From Isoptericola halalbus (GTDB lineage Bacteria; Actinomycetota; Actinomycetes; Actinomycetales; Cellulomonadaceae), in assembly GCA_009663185.1 (NCBI GenBank), contig VJZX01000005.1, positions 97,698 to 161,697 on the forward strand: a DNA stretch of 64,000 nucleotides, written 5' to 3'. Within the stretch, counting starts at the first letter, position 1; each line of letters opens with the position of its first letter. Shown piece after piece: positions 17,186-26,078 of this stretch. A program made the position numbers and the translations under genes. Below the pieces are notes generated by a model. It was not told the origin of the DNA, did no database searches, and saw only the letters and a list, made by a program, of their open reading frames with translations.

Positions 17186-17758
17186 GGCAACTCCGCCTCT
17201 CGTAACAGTTTCGGTCCCAGGAAATCACGAAATGCGTTGGTGTCGACCGAGACTTGGGCGCGAGCAACAGAAGATCTCTGCCGAGCTGGCCTGCTCGAGG
17301 TCGAGGAGGTCGAGGAGGTCGACGACGACGACGGAGTCGGCATGGCGCGTCGACGCCTGCGCTATCAACTCGACATGCGGGCTCGAGCGACCAGCGTCGG
17401 GCAAACAGGGCAAGGAATACATAAGCGCAATTGTCGGTCTGCGGCATCTGCGGCATCTGCGGTCTGCAGTATCTGCCGGTCAGCGAGTCGGCGGGCGGTC
17501 GCACGAGCGCAGAACCCCAGGTTCGCTGGGCGGGGCCGAGGGCGCAGGGGAAGGCCTGGACGTCGTGGGCAGCCGGTTCGGCCGCGGCCGCAGATCGTGT
17601 CAGACCTCGCCGCGTGTCAGCTCCGGTACGGCCGTAGATCGTGACCGTGACCTGCGGTCGTAGTACCAGCCCCTCCGATGACTTCCGCGTCCGGACGCAG
17701 TCCACCGGTGCACGAGCGGAGTCGGCCCACCGGGGCCACCGGGACAAGGAGGACTGGG
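17186..17758. other. Intergenic region, 573 bp, low-complexity tracts, no gene called
   Basis: Contains a GAGGTCGAG/GACGACGAC tract at 17297-17334 and a 9-bp-period tract of GGCATCTGC units at about 17436-17479. Open frames here on both strands have poor composition (runs of Ser/Thr or Arg) and no recognisable domain. Promoter elements for the YCII gene probably lie at the right end. Confidence 0.5.
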
Positions 17759-18097
17759 ATGACTCGCTACCTGATCTCGTTCGACGACGGCGCGATGATC
17801 TTCCCCGAGGAGGAGCTGCCCGCCGTGGCCGAGGCCTCGCACGCGGTGGTGCGGGCGGCCCAGGACGCCGGCGTGTGGATCTTCGGCGGCGGGGTGGAGC
17901 GCCAGCGGGCGACCATCGTAGCCACCGACGGGACCGTGTCCGACGGACCCTTCCCGGAGACGAAGGCCGTGATCGGCGGGTTCTCAATCATCGACGTGCC
18001 CTCGCGCGAGGAGGCGCTGGAGTGGGCGGCCCGGTTCACCGACGCGTGCCGCTGCGCCCAGGAGGTCCGGGAGATCATGCCGGATCCCCTCGTCTGA
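17759..18097 (+). CDS. YCII-related (YciI/DGPF) domain protein (112 aa)
   Basis: Begins MTRYLISFDDGAMIF and contains ATDGTVSDGPFPETKAVIGGFSIIDVPSREEALEWA, the DGPF-type YCII signature (a dimeric ferredoxin-like fold often next to ECF sigma factors in actinobacteria). Biochemical role is unknown. A perfect AAGGAGG lies six bases upstream of the ATG at 17759, so an in-frame start at 17678 is rejected. No sigma factor gene adjoins this copy. Confidence 0.85.
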   Translation: MTRYLISFDDGAMIFPEEELPAVAEASHAVVRAAQDAGVWIFGGGVERQRATIVATDGTVSDGPFPETKAVIGGFSIIDVPSREEALEWAARFTDACRCAQEVREIMPDPLV

Positions 18098-18125
18098 GAG
18101 TCGCGTCGATCCTGCCCCGCCTGGG

Positions 18126-18800
18126 CTACGGGCCCGCCAGGGCGGCGACGCGTCGCCGGACGTGCTCGGGCACCGGGTGCGGGGCGTCGACAGTGGTCAC
18201 CGCGGCGCCGGCGGCTCGGCGCACGGGGACGTGCCCGGCCCAGCCACCCGCGGCCACGTCCTCCGGCTCGTCGACGGGTCCGCCGTCGCGCTGCTTCATG
18301 GACGCCTCGCGCAGCGGGAGGGCGAGCACGGCGGTCGCCGCGAGCTCCTTGCGCGTCGCAGGCCGCAGGGTTGCGGACCGGCCCGGCACCATGTGGTCCA
18401 CGATGGCGTCCAGCGCGCGGGCGCGCTCGACGTCGTCCGTGACGAGCCGTGCGGTGCCGATGATGACGGCTGACCGGTAGTTCATCGAGTGGTGGAAACC
18501 CGACCGCGCGAGCACGAGCCCGTCGAGCTCGGTCACCGTGACGCACACCGTCGCGTCCTGGGCACCGACAAGCCAGCGCGCCGCGACCGAGCCGTGCACG
18601 TACAGCGTGCCGCCGTCGTCGGGACCGTCGAGGTCGACGGCGTACGCGCACGGCAGGACGACGGGGTGGCCGCCGACGTCGACGCCGAGGTGGGCGACGA
18701 GCCCGTCCGTGAGCAGCGCGTGGAGTGCGGAGCGGTCGGTCACTGCGCGCTTCCGTCCGCGCCGCACGGTGGTCCTCGGGGTGGGGGAGAGCGTGTCCAT
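18126..18800 (-). CDS. Pyridoxamine 5'-phosphate oxidase-family FMN-binding protein (224 aa)
   Basis: Split-barrel flavin-binding fold of the PNPOx-like/NimA-related group: LHALLTDGLVAHLGVDVGGHPVVLPCAYAVD, LYVHGSVAARWLVGAQDATVCVTVTELDGLVLARS, HHSMNYRSAVIIGTARLV, then ERARALDAIVDHMVPGR and RKELAATAVLALPLREAS. Ligand may be FMN or F420-like. Start ATG 18800. It is divergent from a MocR regulator across 69 nt that hold two inverted repeats, the standard arrangement for a MocR-controlled target. Confidence 0.85.
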   Translation of the reverse strand: MDTLSPTPRTTVRRGRKRAVTDRSALHALLTDGLVAHLGVDVGGHPVVLPCAYAVDLDGPDDGGTLYVHGSVAARWLVGAQDATVCVTVTELDGLVLARSGFHHSMNYRSAVIIGTARLVTDDVERARALDAIVDHMVPGRSATLRPATRKELAATAVLALPLREASMKQRDGGPVDEPEDVAAGGWAGHVPVRRAAGAAVTTVDAPHPVPEHVRRRVAALAGP

Positions 18801-18842
18801 GGCCTTACCCTGAAGGCCAGGTGGCCTGCCGTCACGGGCCAC
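18801..18842. promoter_or_regulatory. Divergent promoter/operator region of the PNPOx-MocR pair
   Basis: Two perfect 6-bp inverted repeats: GGCCTT-N6-AAGGCC (18801-18818) and GTGGCC-N10-GGCCAC (18821-18842). Together they fill most of the 69-nt divergent spacer. MocR proteins usually bind two such half-site arrays in the region shared with their target, so one or both are likely MocR sites (inference). Confidence 0.45.
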
Positions 18843-18869
18843 TTTCCCGCAGGATCGACAGGACACTTG

Positions 18870-20204
18870 ATGACCGCCCTTCCCGTCCGTCTCGACCGCG
18901 GCGCCGCTGACCCGCTCGGCGTGCAGCTCTCCACGCAGGTCCGCGACCTCGTCGCCTGCGGCACGCTGCGCCGCGGCGACCGGCTCCCCAGCACGCGTGC
19001 GCTCGCGACGGATCTCGGCGTCGCCCGGTCCGTGACCGAGCAGGCCTACGACCAGCTCGTCGCGGAGGGCTGGCTGACCACGCGTCGTGGGTCGGGCACG
19101 TTCGTCGCCTCGGACGCCGCGCCGCGCGCCGTCGACGGTAGCCGCCGGGCGGAAACACCCGCCGTGAACCTGGTGCGCCTCAGCACGGGCGAGCCGTGGA
19201 TCGACCCCCGGCATCGGGCCGGCTGGCGCCGCGCCTGGCGGGAGGTCTCCGCCGCGACGCCGCCGCGCGGGTACGGCGACCCGCGCGGCCTGCCCGAGCT
19301 GCGCGTGGCGCTCGCCGATCGCCTCGCCCGGACGCGCGGTCTCGTCGTCGACCCCGACGAGGTCGTCGTCACCGCGGGCACCACAGCCGGGATGCGCGAC
19401 CTGCTCGCCGTCCTGCCGCCCGGGTCCGTCGGTGTCGAGGACCCGGGCTACCGCGCCGCGGTCGCCACGGTGCTCGACGCCGGGCGCGCCGTCGTCGATC
19501 TGCCGGCCGAGCGGCGGCACGACGGCGCGACGCTGCGCGGCCTGGCCGCGGCGTACGTGACGCCCGCCCACCAGCACCCGCTCGGGCGCGTCATGCCGGC
19601 CGGGGACCGGCTCGCGCTTCTCGACGGCGCGCGGGCGGCCGGAGCGGTCGTCCTCGAGGACGACTACGACTCCGAGCTGCGCTACGACGTCGCCCCGGTG
19701 CCGGCGCTGGCCACCCTCGGTCGCGACGACGTCGCCTACCTCGGGACCGCGTCGAAGTCGGCGCCGCCCGGCCTGCGCATCGGGTGGATGGTCCCGCCGC
19801 CCAGGCTGCTGGACGCCGTGGTCGGCCGCCGCGCCGTCGTTCACGACGACGCTTCGTGGCCGGCGCAGCGGGCGCTGCTCACCCTGCTGCGCGACGGCTG
19901 GCTCGACGCTGCGGTTCGCACAGCCCGCCGGGTGTACGCAGAGCGGGCGGCACGGGTGGCGGCGACCATGGCCGCGCCCGCGACGCCCGCGGCGACCTCG
20001 GCCGGGATGTACTCGACGTGGCTCATGCCGCAGCCCGCGGCCCTGCGGGCGCAGGAGTCGGCGCGCCGCGCCGGGTTCGACCTGCCGCTGCTGTCCGACT
20101 ACTGCCGCAGCGCACGTGAGACCGGCGTCGTCATCGGGTTCGGCGGGCTCACGGACGCCGAGCTCGACCGGGCGCTCGCGGCGATCGGGCGTGGTCTCGG
20201 CTGA
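18870..20204 (+). CDS. MocR/PdxR-family regulator: GntR winged helix fused to aminotransferase-like domain (444 aa)
   Basis: N-terminal GntR winged helix (residues 12-75: GDRLPSTRALATDLGVARSVTEQAYDQLVAEGWL, GSGTFVAS), linker, then fold-type I PLP domain: RGYGDPRGLPELRVALADRLARTRG, VVTAGTTAGMRDLLAVL, VLEDDYDSELRYD (Asp for the pyridine N) and YLGTASKSAPPGLRIGWM with the PLP Lys in TASKS. Such proteins sense PLP or PLP-amino acid adducts. Start ATG at 18870; longer in-frame starts would cross the PNPOx gene. Probable regulator of the divergent PNPOx-family gene. Confidence 0.92.
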   Translation: MTALPVRLDRGAADPLGVQLSTQVRDLVACGTLRRGDRLPSTRALATDLGVARSVTEQAYDQLVAEGWLTTRRGSGTFVASDAAPRAVDGSRRAETPAVNLVRLSTGEPWIDPRHRAGWRRAWREVSAATPPRGYGDPRGLPELRVALADRLARTRGLVVDPDEVVVTAGTTAGMRDLLAVLPPGSVGVEDPGYRAAVATVLDAGRAVVDLPAERRHDGATLRGLAAAYVTPAHQHPLGRVMPAGDRLALLDGARAAGAVVLEDDYDSELRYDVAPVPALATLGRDDVAYLGTASKSAPPGLRIGWMVPPPRLLDAVVGRRAVVHDDASWPAQRALLTLLRDGWLDAAVRTARRVYAERAARVAATMAAPATPAATSAGMYSTWLMPQPAALRAQESARRAGFDLPLLSDYCRSARETGVVIGFGGLTDAELDRALAAIGRGLG

Positions 20205-20510
20205 GTCTCGACCGCGCCTCAGAGCAGGTCGTCCAGCACACGCGCCGCCAGTCCGTACGGCGTCGAGCCAGGTCAGCGCGCCGACCCGTTCGGGCGCCTG
20301 GCATCGGGTCGGCGACGACGAGCGGTCCGCTCGCGAGCGGGCCGCCCCGGGAACATCGGCGCGATGATCTTCGACGATGTCGAGGGCGAGACGTCGTCGG
20401 CCCAGATGGGTTCCTTCCGCTCCATGGAGCGGTCGCGCACGCGCTGAGCGTCGCGGTGCCCCGCCGGTCCTGCGGGCACCGCCCGTGGCGGTCGTCCCGG
20501 CCGGGTGCAC
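20205..20510 (-). other. Intergenic region, 306 bp, possible decayed gene on the minus strand
   Basis: Minus-strand frames contain scraps with protein-like composition that do not connect: a segment reading MERKEPIWADDVSPSTSS (about 20345-20430), one reading ERVGALTWLDA (about 20270-20300) and a tail TPYGLAARVLDDLL ending in TGA near 20220. They may be remains of one short gene broken by several frameshifts. No family is recognised, so I do not call a gene. Confidence 0.3.
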
Positions 20511-20960
20511 CTAGCGGCGGGTGTTCGGGCTGGTCGCAGAGAACCAGGCGGCGCCGGCCACGAGGTGCATCGCCGAGAGGTTCAGCGCGGTCGGCACGTC
20601 ACCACTGGCACCGAAGGACCCGGCGGTCGACACGATCGCGAAGACCAGCCCCGCCCAGGCGGCAAACCGCTGGAACGTGGGTCGACGGCGTGCCACCAGC
20701 GCGACCACGACGGCGGCGGCCGCAAGGGGCAGCACCGAGGCCACGGCGACGGTGAGCGCGGTGAGGGGCTGGGGCGACTCGACGTCGAACGAGACGCCGG
20801 CCGCCGTCGCCACCCAGAAGAGGGCGAGGTTCGCGATGAGGGCCGCCAGGCCGGCGATCGTGACGCGCCGGGGCGTGATCGTGCGGCTCGGCCGCGTGTG
20901 GTCGTTGGCGGATGCGCGCGTGCTCGGCGCGTGCTCGGTGAGGCTCTGGGTCATGGTCAT
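20511..20960 (-). CDS. DUF6069-like four-helix membrane protein (149 aa)
   Basis: After a polar 30-residue N-terminus come four hydrophobic segments: VTIAGLAALIANLALFWVATAAGV, LTALTVAVASVLPLAAAAVVVALVA, FAAWAGLVFAIVSTAGSF and ALNLSAMHLVAGAAWFSA. The pattern, with a conserved MH in the last helix, matches small actinobacterial DUF6069-type proteins of unknown function. It is divergent from a MarR regulator, with an inverted repeat between them, so it is probably the MarR target. Confidence 0.75.
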   Translation of the reverse strand: MTMTQSLTEHAPSTRASANDHTRPSRTITPRRVTIAGLAALIANLALFWVATAAGVSFDVESPQPLTALTVAVASVLPLAAAAVVVALVARRRPTFQRFAAWAGLVFAIVSTAGSFGASGDVPTALNLSAMHLVAGAAWFSATSPNTRR

Positions 20961-21043
20961 TCCTTCGATGGCTGGGGCCGAGGTCGGCGTTCGTCGATAG
21001 TTGTCCGAACAGGTATCGAGGCAAGATCATTCCCGAGCGGCGA

Positions 21044-21059
21044 TACTCAACCCCGAGTA
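21044..21059. promoter_or_regulatory. Inverted repeat in the MarR/DUF6069 divergent promoter
   Basis: TACTC-N6-GAGTA, 47 nt before the MarR start. Position and size fit a MarR-family operator; autoregulation is inferred. Confidence 0.4.
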
Positions 21060-21105
21060 CCCTGAAGGTTGCTCGATCAAGAGCCGATTCTCGGAAGGGG
21101 AAGGG

Positions 21106-21579
21106 ATGGCGGCCGCGGAATCGATGCCCCCGTCCGTGCACGCGGGGGCGCTCTCGTCGGCGATCTTGCGCGTCGCGCGCCTGCACCGGGCGCTGGCCGG
21201 CCAGCTGTTGCGCGAGGTCGGCCTGCACCCGGGCCAGGAGCTCGTCATGATGCAGCTGTGGGACCGCGGACCGCAGCGCCAGGTCGACCTGGTACGGATG
21301 TTGGCGTCGGACGCCGCGACGATGACGCGCACGATCCAGCGCCTCGAGCGTGCGGGTTTCGTCCGGCGCCGCGTCTCCGAGACGGACCGTCGCGTCACGA
21401 TCGTCGAGGCGACTCCGGCGAGCATGGGCGTGCGCCGGCAGGTCGACACCCTCTGGTCCCAGCTCGAGGATGTGACCGCCGGTGACCTCGGCGAGCAGGA
21501 CCGGGCTGAGGTGGTGCGACTCCTCGACCGGATCGAGGCCAACCTGGCCCCCGCCGTCGAGCTGCATCCCGCGCGCTGA
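21106..21579 (+). CDS. MarR-family transcriptional regulator (157 aa)
   Basis: MarR fold: dimerisation helix HRALAGQLLREVGLHPGQELVMMQLWDRG, recognition region VDLVRMLASDAATMTRTIQRLERAGFVRRRVSETDRRVTIVEATPAS (wing with DRR), and a C-terminal dimerisation helix. The ATG at 21106 follows GGAAGGGGAAGGG; the longer frame from 21001 would cover the inverted repeat at 21044-21059. Ligand unknown. It is divergent from the DUF6069-like gene. Confidence 0.87.
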   Translation: MAAAESMPPSVHAGALSSAILRVARLHRALAGQLLREVGLHPGQELVMMQLWDRGPQRQVDLVRMLASDAATMTRTIQRLERAGFVRRRVSETDRRVTIVEATPASMGVRRQVDTLWSQLEDVTAGDLGEQDRAEVVRLLDRIEANLAPAVELHPAR

Positions 21580-21639
21580 CGGGATCGTCTCAGCACGCTC
21601 CGACGGCGGTGCTGCGCGCCCGTGTGATAGGACGGCGTT

Positions 21640-23868
21640 GTGACCCACGACACCACGGCGGCGACCCCGCCGACCGACGCCTCACGCCCCGAGCCTTCCA
21701 CGCCGTTCCACGACCTCGACGCCTACGTCGCGCTGCCGCGCCTCGGCGGTCTCGCGCTGAGCCGCGACGGCTCGCGGCTCGTCACCACGGTCCAGACGCT
21801 CGACCCCGAACGGACCTCCTACCGCACCGCGCTGTGGGAGGTCGACCCGACGGGCGCGGCGCCGGCGCGACGCCTGACCCGCAGCGCAAAGGGTGAGGCG
21901 TCCGCCTGCTTTGCCGCGAACGGCGACCTGCTGTTCACCTCGGCCCGCCCGGACCCCGACGCAGGGAACGGCGATGAGCAGAAAGAGGCCGCCCTGTGGC
22001 TCCTGCCCGCGGCGGGCGGCGAGGCGCGAGTCGTGGCGACCGCACCCGGCGGGACCGGCGGCGTGCTCGCGGCGCGTGACGCCGACGTCGTCTCCGTCAG
22101 CGCGGCCGTGCTACCGAGCGCCGAGGACCTCGAGCAGGACGCCGAGCTGCGCAAGGCGCGCACCGACGCCAAGGTGAGCGCCATCCTGCACGCGGGCTAT
22201 CCCGTGCGGCACTGGGACCACGACCTGGGCCCCGACGAGGACCGGCGGTTCGTCGCCTCGCTCGGCGGTCTCGTCGACGAGCCCGCGCGGCCGCTGCCGA
22301 CCGACGAAGGCGCGGACGGCAGTACCTCCGACGATGACGTGCCGTCGTCGCGCCTCGAGCTGCGCCAGCTCACCGGCGCCGGACGCCAGCTGTTCGAGCA
22401 CGGTGCGGACCTGTCGCCCGACGGCGGCATGCTGGTGACGACGTGGACGGTCGCCGACCCGGGCGCCGCCCGCCGCGACACGCTCGTCGCGATCGACACC
22501 GCGACCGGTGAGCGGCGCACGCTCGTGGACGACCCGGACGCGGAGGTCACCGGTCCGGCCGTATCCCCGGACGGGGGCTGGGTCGCCTACGTCACCATGA
22601 CGATCACGACGCCGCAGGATGCGCCCGTGGTGCGGCTCGGCCTGGTGGCGCTCGGAGACGACGCCGGCGAGCCCGCGGTACTCGCCGACGACTGGGACCG
22701 CTGGCCGACGTCGGTCGCGTGGCTCCCGGACGGGTCAGGGCTCGTGGTGACGGCCGACGAGGACGGCCGCAGCCCGGTCTTCCTCCTGACGTTTGGCGCA
22801 GGCGGCCCCGGCGGCGGCCCCGGCGGCGGCGCCGACGTGACCGTCGAGCGGGTCACCGCCGACGACGCCACCTTCACCGACGTGCGCGTCGCGCCGGACT
22901 CCTCGGCGCTGTACGCGCTGCGCACGTCGTATGCGGCGCCGGCAGAGCCGGTGCGGATCGACCTCGCCGCGTTCGCGACGTCGGGCGCGCCAGGCGAGCG
23001 TGAGCCGGTGACCGCCGTCGTGCTGCGCTCACCGGTCCCCGCGCCCGAGCTCCCGGGCCGGCTGACCGAGATCGAGACGGTCACGGAGGACGGCGTGCGG
23101 GTGCGCGCATGGCTCGCGCTGCCCGCGGGGGCGTCGGCCGAGCGCCCCGCGCCCCTGCTGCTGTGGATCCACGGCGGGCCGCTCAACTCGTGGAACGCCT
23201 GGTCGTGGCGGTGGAACCCGTGGCTCATGGCCGCCCGCGGGTACGCGGTGCTGCTGCCCGACCCGGCGCTGTCCACCGGGTACGGGCAGGAGTTCGTCCA
23301 GCGCGGCTGGGGTGCGTGGGGCCAGGCCCCGTACACCGACCTCATGGCGATCACCGACGCGGCCCAGGAGCTGCCCGAGATCGATGCGACGCGCACCGCC
23401 GCGATGGGCGGGTCGTTCGGCGGCTACATGGCGAACTGGGTCGCGGGACACACCGACCGCTTCGGCGCGATCGTCACGCACGCGAGCCTGTGGGCGCTCG
23501 ACCAGTTCGGCCCGACGACGGACCACGCCTACTACTGGGCGCGCGAGATGACGCCCGAGATGGCCGAGGCGAACAGCCCGCACCGGTTCGTCGAGCACAT
23601 CCGGACGCCGATGCTCGTCGTGCACGGCGACAAGGACTACCGCGTGCCGATCGGCGAGGGCCTGCGGCTGTGGGACGAGCTGCTGACGCGATCCGCGCTG
23701 CCCGCGGACGACGACGGCTCGACCGCCCACCGGTTCCTGTACTTTCCCGACGAGAACCACTGGGTGCTCAGCCCGCAGCACGCGAAGGTCTGGTACCAGG
23801 TGGTGCTCGCGTTCCTGGCCGAGCACGTGCTGGGGGAGAAGCCCGGGCTGCCGAGCACACTCGGCTGA
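21640..23868 (+). CDS. S9-family serine peptidase (acylaminoacyl-peptidase/prolyl oligopeptidase type, 742 aa)
   Basis: Cytoplasmic two-domain peptidase. Residues 1-about 450 form a beta-propeller (repeated SPDGGMLVTT, SPDGGWVAYVT, WLPDGSGLVVTADEDGR). The C-terminal alpha/beta hydrolase domain has WIHGGP, the nucleophile GGSFGGYM (Ser592), HGDKDYRVP (Asp666) and ENHWVL (His707), a complete triad. A Gly-rich GGPGGGPGGG insertion sits in the propeller. The GTG start has a TAGGAC box six bases upstream and no ribosome site. Just after the stop is a perfect hairpin (23869-23901). Confidence 0.92.
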   Translation: MTHDTTAATPPTDASRPEPSTPFHDLDAYVALPRLGGLALSRDGSRLVTTVQTLDPERTSYRTALWEVDPTGAAPARRLTRSAKGEASACFAANGDLLFTSARPDPDAGNGDEQKEAALWLLPAAGGEARVVATAPGGTGGVLAARDADVVSVSAAVLPSAEDLEQDAELRKARTDAKVSAILHAGYPVRHWDHDLGPDEDRRFVASLGGLVDEPARPLPTDEGADGSTSDDDVPSSRLELRQLTGAGRQLFEHGADLSPDGGMLVTTWTVADPGAARRDTLVAIDTATGERRTLVDDPDAEVTGPAVSPDGGWVAYVTMTITTPQDAPVVRLGLVALGDDAGEPAVLADDWDRWPTSVAWLPDGSGLVVTADEDGRSPVFLLTFGAGGPGGGPGGGADVTVERVTADDATFTDVRVAPDSSALYALRTSYAAPAEPVRIDLAAFATSGAPGEREPVTAVVLRSPVPAPELPGRLTEIETVTEDGVRVRAWLALPAGASAERPAPLLLWIHGGPLNSWNAWSWRWNPWLMAARGYAVLLPDPALSTGYGQEFVQRGWGAWGQAPYTDLMAITDAAQELPEIDATRTAAMGGSFGGYMANWVAGHTDRFGAIVTHASLWALDQFGPTTDHAYYWAREMTPEMAEANSPHRFVEHIRTPMLVVHGDKDYRVPIGEGLRLWDELLTRSALPADDDGSTAHRFLYFPDENHWVLSPQHAKVWYQVVLAFLAEHVLGEKPGLPSTLG

Positions 23869-23901
23869 CCGCCGAGGTAGAACGGATTTCTATCTCGGCG
23901 G
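23869..23901. terminator. Bidirectional hairpin terminator after the S9 peptidase gene
   Basis: CCGCCGAGGTAGAA (23869-23882) pairs with TTCTATCTCGGCGG (23888-23901), 14 bp with one G-T pair, loop CGGAT. It begins directly after the peptidase TGA. A second TTCTACCTCGGCGG at 23908-23921 is the exact complement of the left arm and is also the last codons of a tetR 3' end, so before the island arrived this hairpin probably lay between convergent peptidase and tetR genes. Confidence 0.65.
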
Positions 23902-23907
23902 GAGGTG

Positions 23908-23957
23908 TTCTACCTCGGCGGGTGGGCGGGGGCGGTGAGGACGTCGACGAGCGCCTC
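23908..23957 (+). repeat. Left border repeat of the 13.5-kb island (duplicated tetR 3' end)
   Basis: Matches 37412-37458 with two substitutions and one 3-bp indel over 47 positions. On the minus strand it reads PEALVDVLTAPAHPPR then a stop, versus VLVDVLTAAAPPR and stop at the end of the intact tetR gene. It is therefore a stranded copy of the tetR 3' end, as expected at one junction of an element that inserted into the end of a gene. Confidence 0.75.
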
Positions 23958-25956
23958 AGGCTCTCGCGAGATGGCTCTCGTCATGCACCTCGTAGGCCGA
24001 GCCGAGCTGCCATGCCAGCTCATCGACCACGGCGAAGTATGAGCGTCTGAATACAGCCCAGTCGTCGTCGGTGAAGAGTTCGGAGTCAGTCCTCAGCAGC
24101 CCGCTGCCCTCGTCGTACCGCGCGAGCAGCTCCTCGATGGCGTCCGCGAGCGCCTTCGAGATGGGGAGCCAGCGATGGTCGACCGGGTAGTCGAAGCGTT
24201 CCACGCTCGCCGGGTTACCCGACCAGGTCAGCACACCGGAGCCGGCATCGAAGAAGGTCCTCAGCCGATACCGGCACGGTCGCGCGGGCCCAGGTCCCGC
24301 CAGGTCCCGTGACCAGGCCGATCGCGGCTCCTCCTCGAACCGGTCGGACGCCGCATGCAGCACCGCGACCAGCGAGTCCGGTTCGCCTGCCTCGAACGGG
24401 TCGGGCGCGGTCTCGGAGACCAGGAACGCGCTCGCCCAGAACGCGTCCGTCACCGACTCGTCGTCGGCGGGGACCATGGCGGCCCAACGCCGGGCGAGGA
24501 CGGCCGGATCGGGACCCGCGAACCTCGCTGCGGCCATGAGCATCTCGACGGCGGTCGCTCGGCCACCGAGCAGCAGGGAGCGCTGCGGCCGCTGCGAGGT
24601 GGCGGGGTTGAACCCGGGCGCACCTGCGGCCCAGCAGGCGAGCCTGTGCAGGACCTGTTCGGGTGAGCTTGTCGAGACGATGTCGGCCACCCTGGCGGAC
24701 ACTGCCGTCACGTCCGCACGGCCCAGCCCCTCGTCGTAGACGGGCGGATTCGCGCGAGCCAGCGACCGCAGACCGTCGGCGATGTCGACGCATGCGACGA
24801 CGGAGCGATCCACCTGGGCGACCAGCCGGAGGTCGTGCTCGTCTCGCACGGGTGCGACGGCGACGGTCGGCGGCTCGGCGTTCGTAGGTACCGCGACGAT
24901 CGCCGTCGCGGTCCGCGCTCGGTCCACCTCCACGCTCACCATGCCCAGCACAGCGTCGGGGCTCGTCGTGTGGAACTCGGATCCGGTCTCGAACGGGGTC
25001 TCCAGGACGAGGCTGAAGCCGTCGTGACCGGCCAGGCCGATGACGACGTTCGTGAGCACGCGGCCCTGACCCGAGGGTTGCCAGTCGAACCGGGAGAGGT
25101 TGGCGCCGTCGACGCCAGGGATGGTCACCTCACGTTCCCCCAGAGGTCGCAGGTCGCGGAGGAACGGCGCCTGTGCGTACACGTCCCTGGTCCACTCGGC
25201 CAGCCCCCACCCGGGTGGCATCGGCTCGAGGCGGACACGCGCGATATCGCTCTCGCTGACGAGCTGGAGCTCCTCGCTCCACGTCCAGCCCGCGGGCAGC
25301 ACCCATGTCAGGCGGTCGTGCGTGGCTGACAGTCTCTTCGCCAGTGGGACCGCCACATCCGTCAGCGTCGCGGAACGGGCCGTCGGAGCTGATCCGAACG
25401 CGACAGCTCCCGTGTCGTCGCCGAGGTCCGCCGCGATCGAGAAGGCGGTCGGCACGCCGCCCGGCCGGAGGCCGAGGTAGTCCAGGACGGCGGGTGCACC
25501 GTCGAGGTCGATCCACTCGGCGGTGAGCGGGAGATAGGGAAGGCGTGGGAGGAACCGCTCGTGCAGCATGCGCAGCCGGCTCAGGAGCGGCGTGCCCGCG
25601 GGGGCCTCCGGCAGCGCCTGCTCCGGGGCACGCAGGCCCGTCACCGTCAGAGACTGCTCGTCGAGGAAGGCGATATCGGGGCCCTCGGTGTGCCTGGACG
25701 GTGCGACGGTCCGCACGATGCTGACCGCCGACCACCCGGGTTCTGGTGAGGCGTGCAGGCGCGATGCCCAGGTGGCGACGTCCGCGAGGCCCGCGGTCGC
25801 GGCCGGGTCGACGTACGAGAACGGGGAAGTCCACTCCGGCTCGGCGTGGCTCGGGGTGCGTCCCGGCAGGAGTGGCGGGCGCCTGCCGGGTATGGCAGGT
25901 GCCGGAAAGCGTGGGCCGGGCGGTCCGGCCGAGGCGGCGGGACCGGCCTGATCCAC
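23956..25956 (-). CDS. Large hypothetical protein with a DcrB-like segment (666 aa)
   Basis: Not a family I can name with certainty. It opens with a Pro-rich stretch (GPPGPRFPAPAIPGRRPPLLPG), then an alpha/beta region. The middle contains LVSESDIARVRLEPMPPGWGLAEW through GVDGANLSRFDWQPSGQGRVLTNVVIGLAGHDGFSLVLETPF, resembling the DcrB/DUF1795 lipoprotein-like fold also seen in the small island gene at 28482. The C-terminal third is helical. No signal peptide or membrane helix. The GTG start has TACGTT six bases upstream on the minus strand (25963-25968), a leaderless layout. Its stop codon lies inside the left border repeat. It is divergent from the Hsp70/dynamin operon. Confidence 0.65.
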   Translation of the reverse strand: MDQAGPAASAGPPGPRFPAPAIPGRRPPLLPGRTPSHAEPEWTSPFSYVDPAATAGLADVATWASRLHASPEPGWSAVSIVRTVAPSRHTEGPDIAFLDEQSLTVTGLRAPEQALPEAPAGTPLLSRLRMLHERFLPRLPYLPLTAEWIDLDGAPAVLDYLGLRPGGVPTAFSIAADLGDDTGAVAFGSAPTARSATLTDVAVPLAKRLSATHDRLTWVLPAGWTWSEELQLVSESDIARVRLEPMPPGWGLAEWTRDVYAQAPFLRDLRPLGEREVTIPGVDGANLSRFDWQPSGQGRVLTNVVIGLAGHDGFSLVLETPFETGSEFHTTSPDAVLGMVSVEVDRARTATAIVAVPTNAEPPTVAVAPVRDEHDLRLVAQVDRSVVACVDIADGLRSLARANPPVYDEGLGRADVTAVSARVADIVSTSSPEQVLHRLACWAAGAPGFNPATSQRPQRSLLLGGRATAVEMLMAAARFAGPDPAVLARRWAAMVPADDESVTDAFWASAFLVSETAPDPFEAGEPDSLVAVLHAASDRFEEEPRSAWSRDLAGPGPARPCRYRLRTFFDAGSGVLTWSGNPASVERFDYPVDHRWLPISKALADAIEELLARYDEGSGLLRTDSELFTDDDWAVFRRSYFAVVDELAWQLGSAYEVHDESHLARA

Positions 25957-26020
25957 CGGCCAAACGTAACACCGGCTCCCGTCATGCCGACCCGGTTGGA
26001 GGTGATCTCACCCGAGAGTC

Positions 26021-26050
26021 GGGAACATCCGGCGGTCGTGAGCTCTCCAA
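26021..26050 (+). promoter_or_regulatory. Island ECF-type promoter motif 1
   Basis: GGGAACA at 26021-26027 and TCCAA at 26046-26050, with 19 bases between GGAAC and TCC. It is 29 nt from the motif's end to the ATG at 26079, in front of the Hsp70 operon. Three other copies with the same spacing occur in the island. Confidence 0.6.
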
Positions 26051-26078
26051 GGGGTCAGACCTATGTGAGGAGGGGGCG

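Noticed and set aside
17290-17480. Short tandem tracts as a possible regulatory repeat or small RNA
   Set aside because: Simple-sequence codon-like tracts with no promoter or terminator around them; treated as low complexity.
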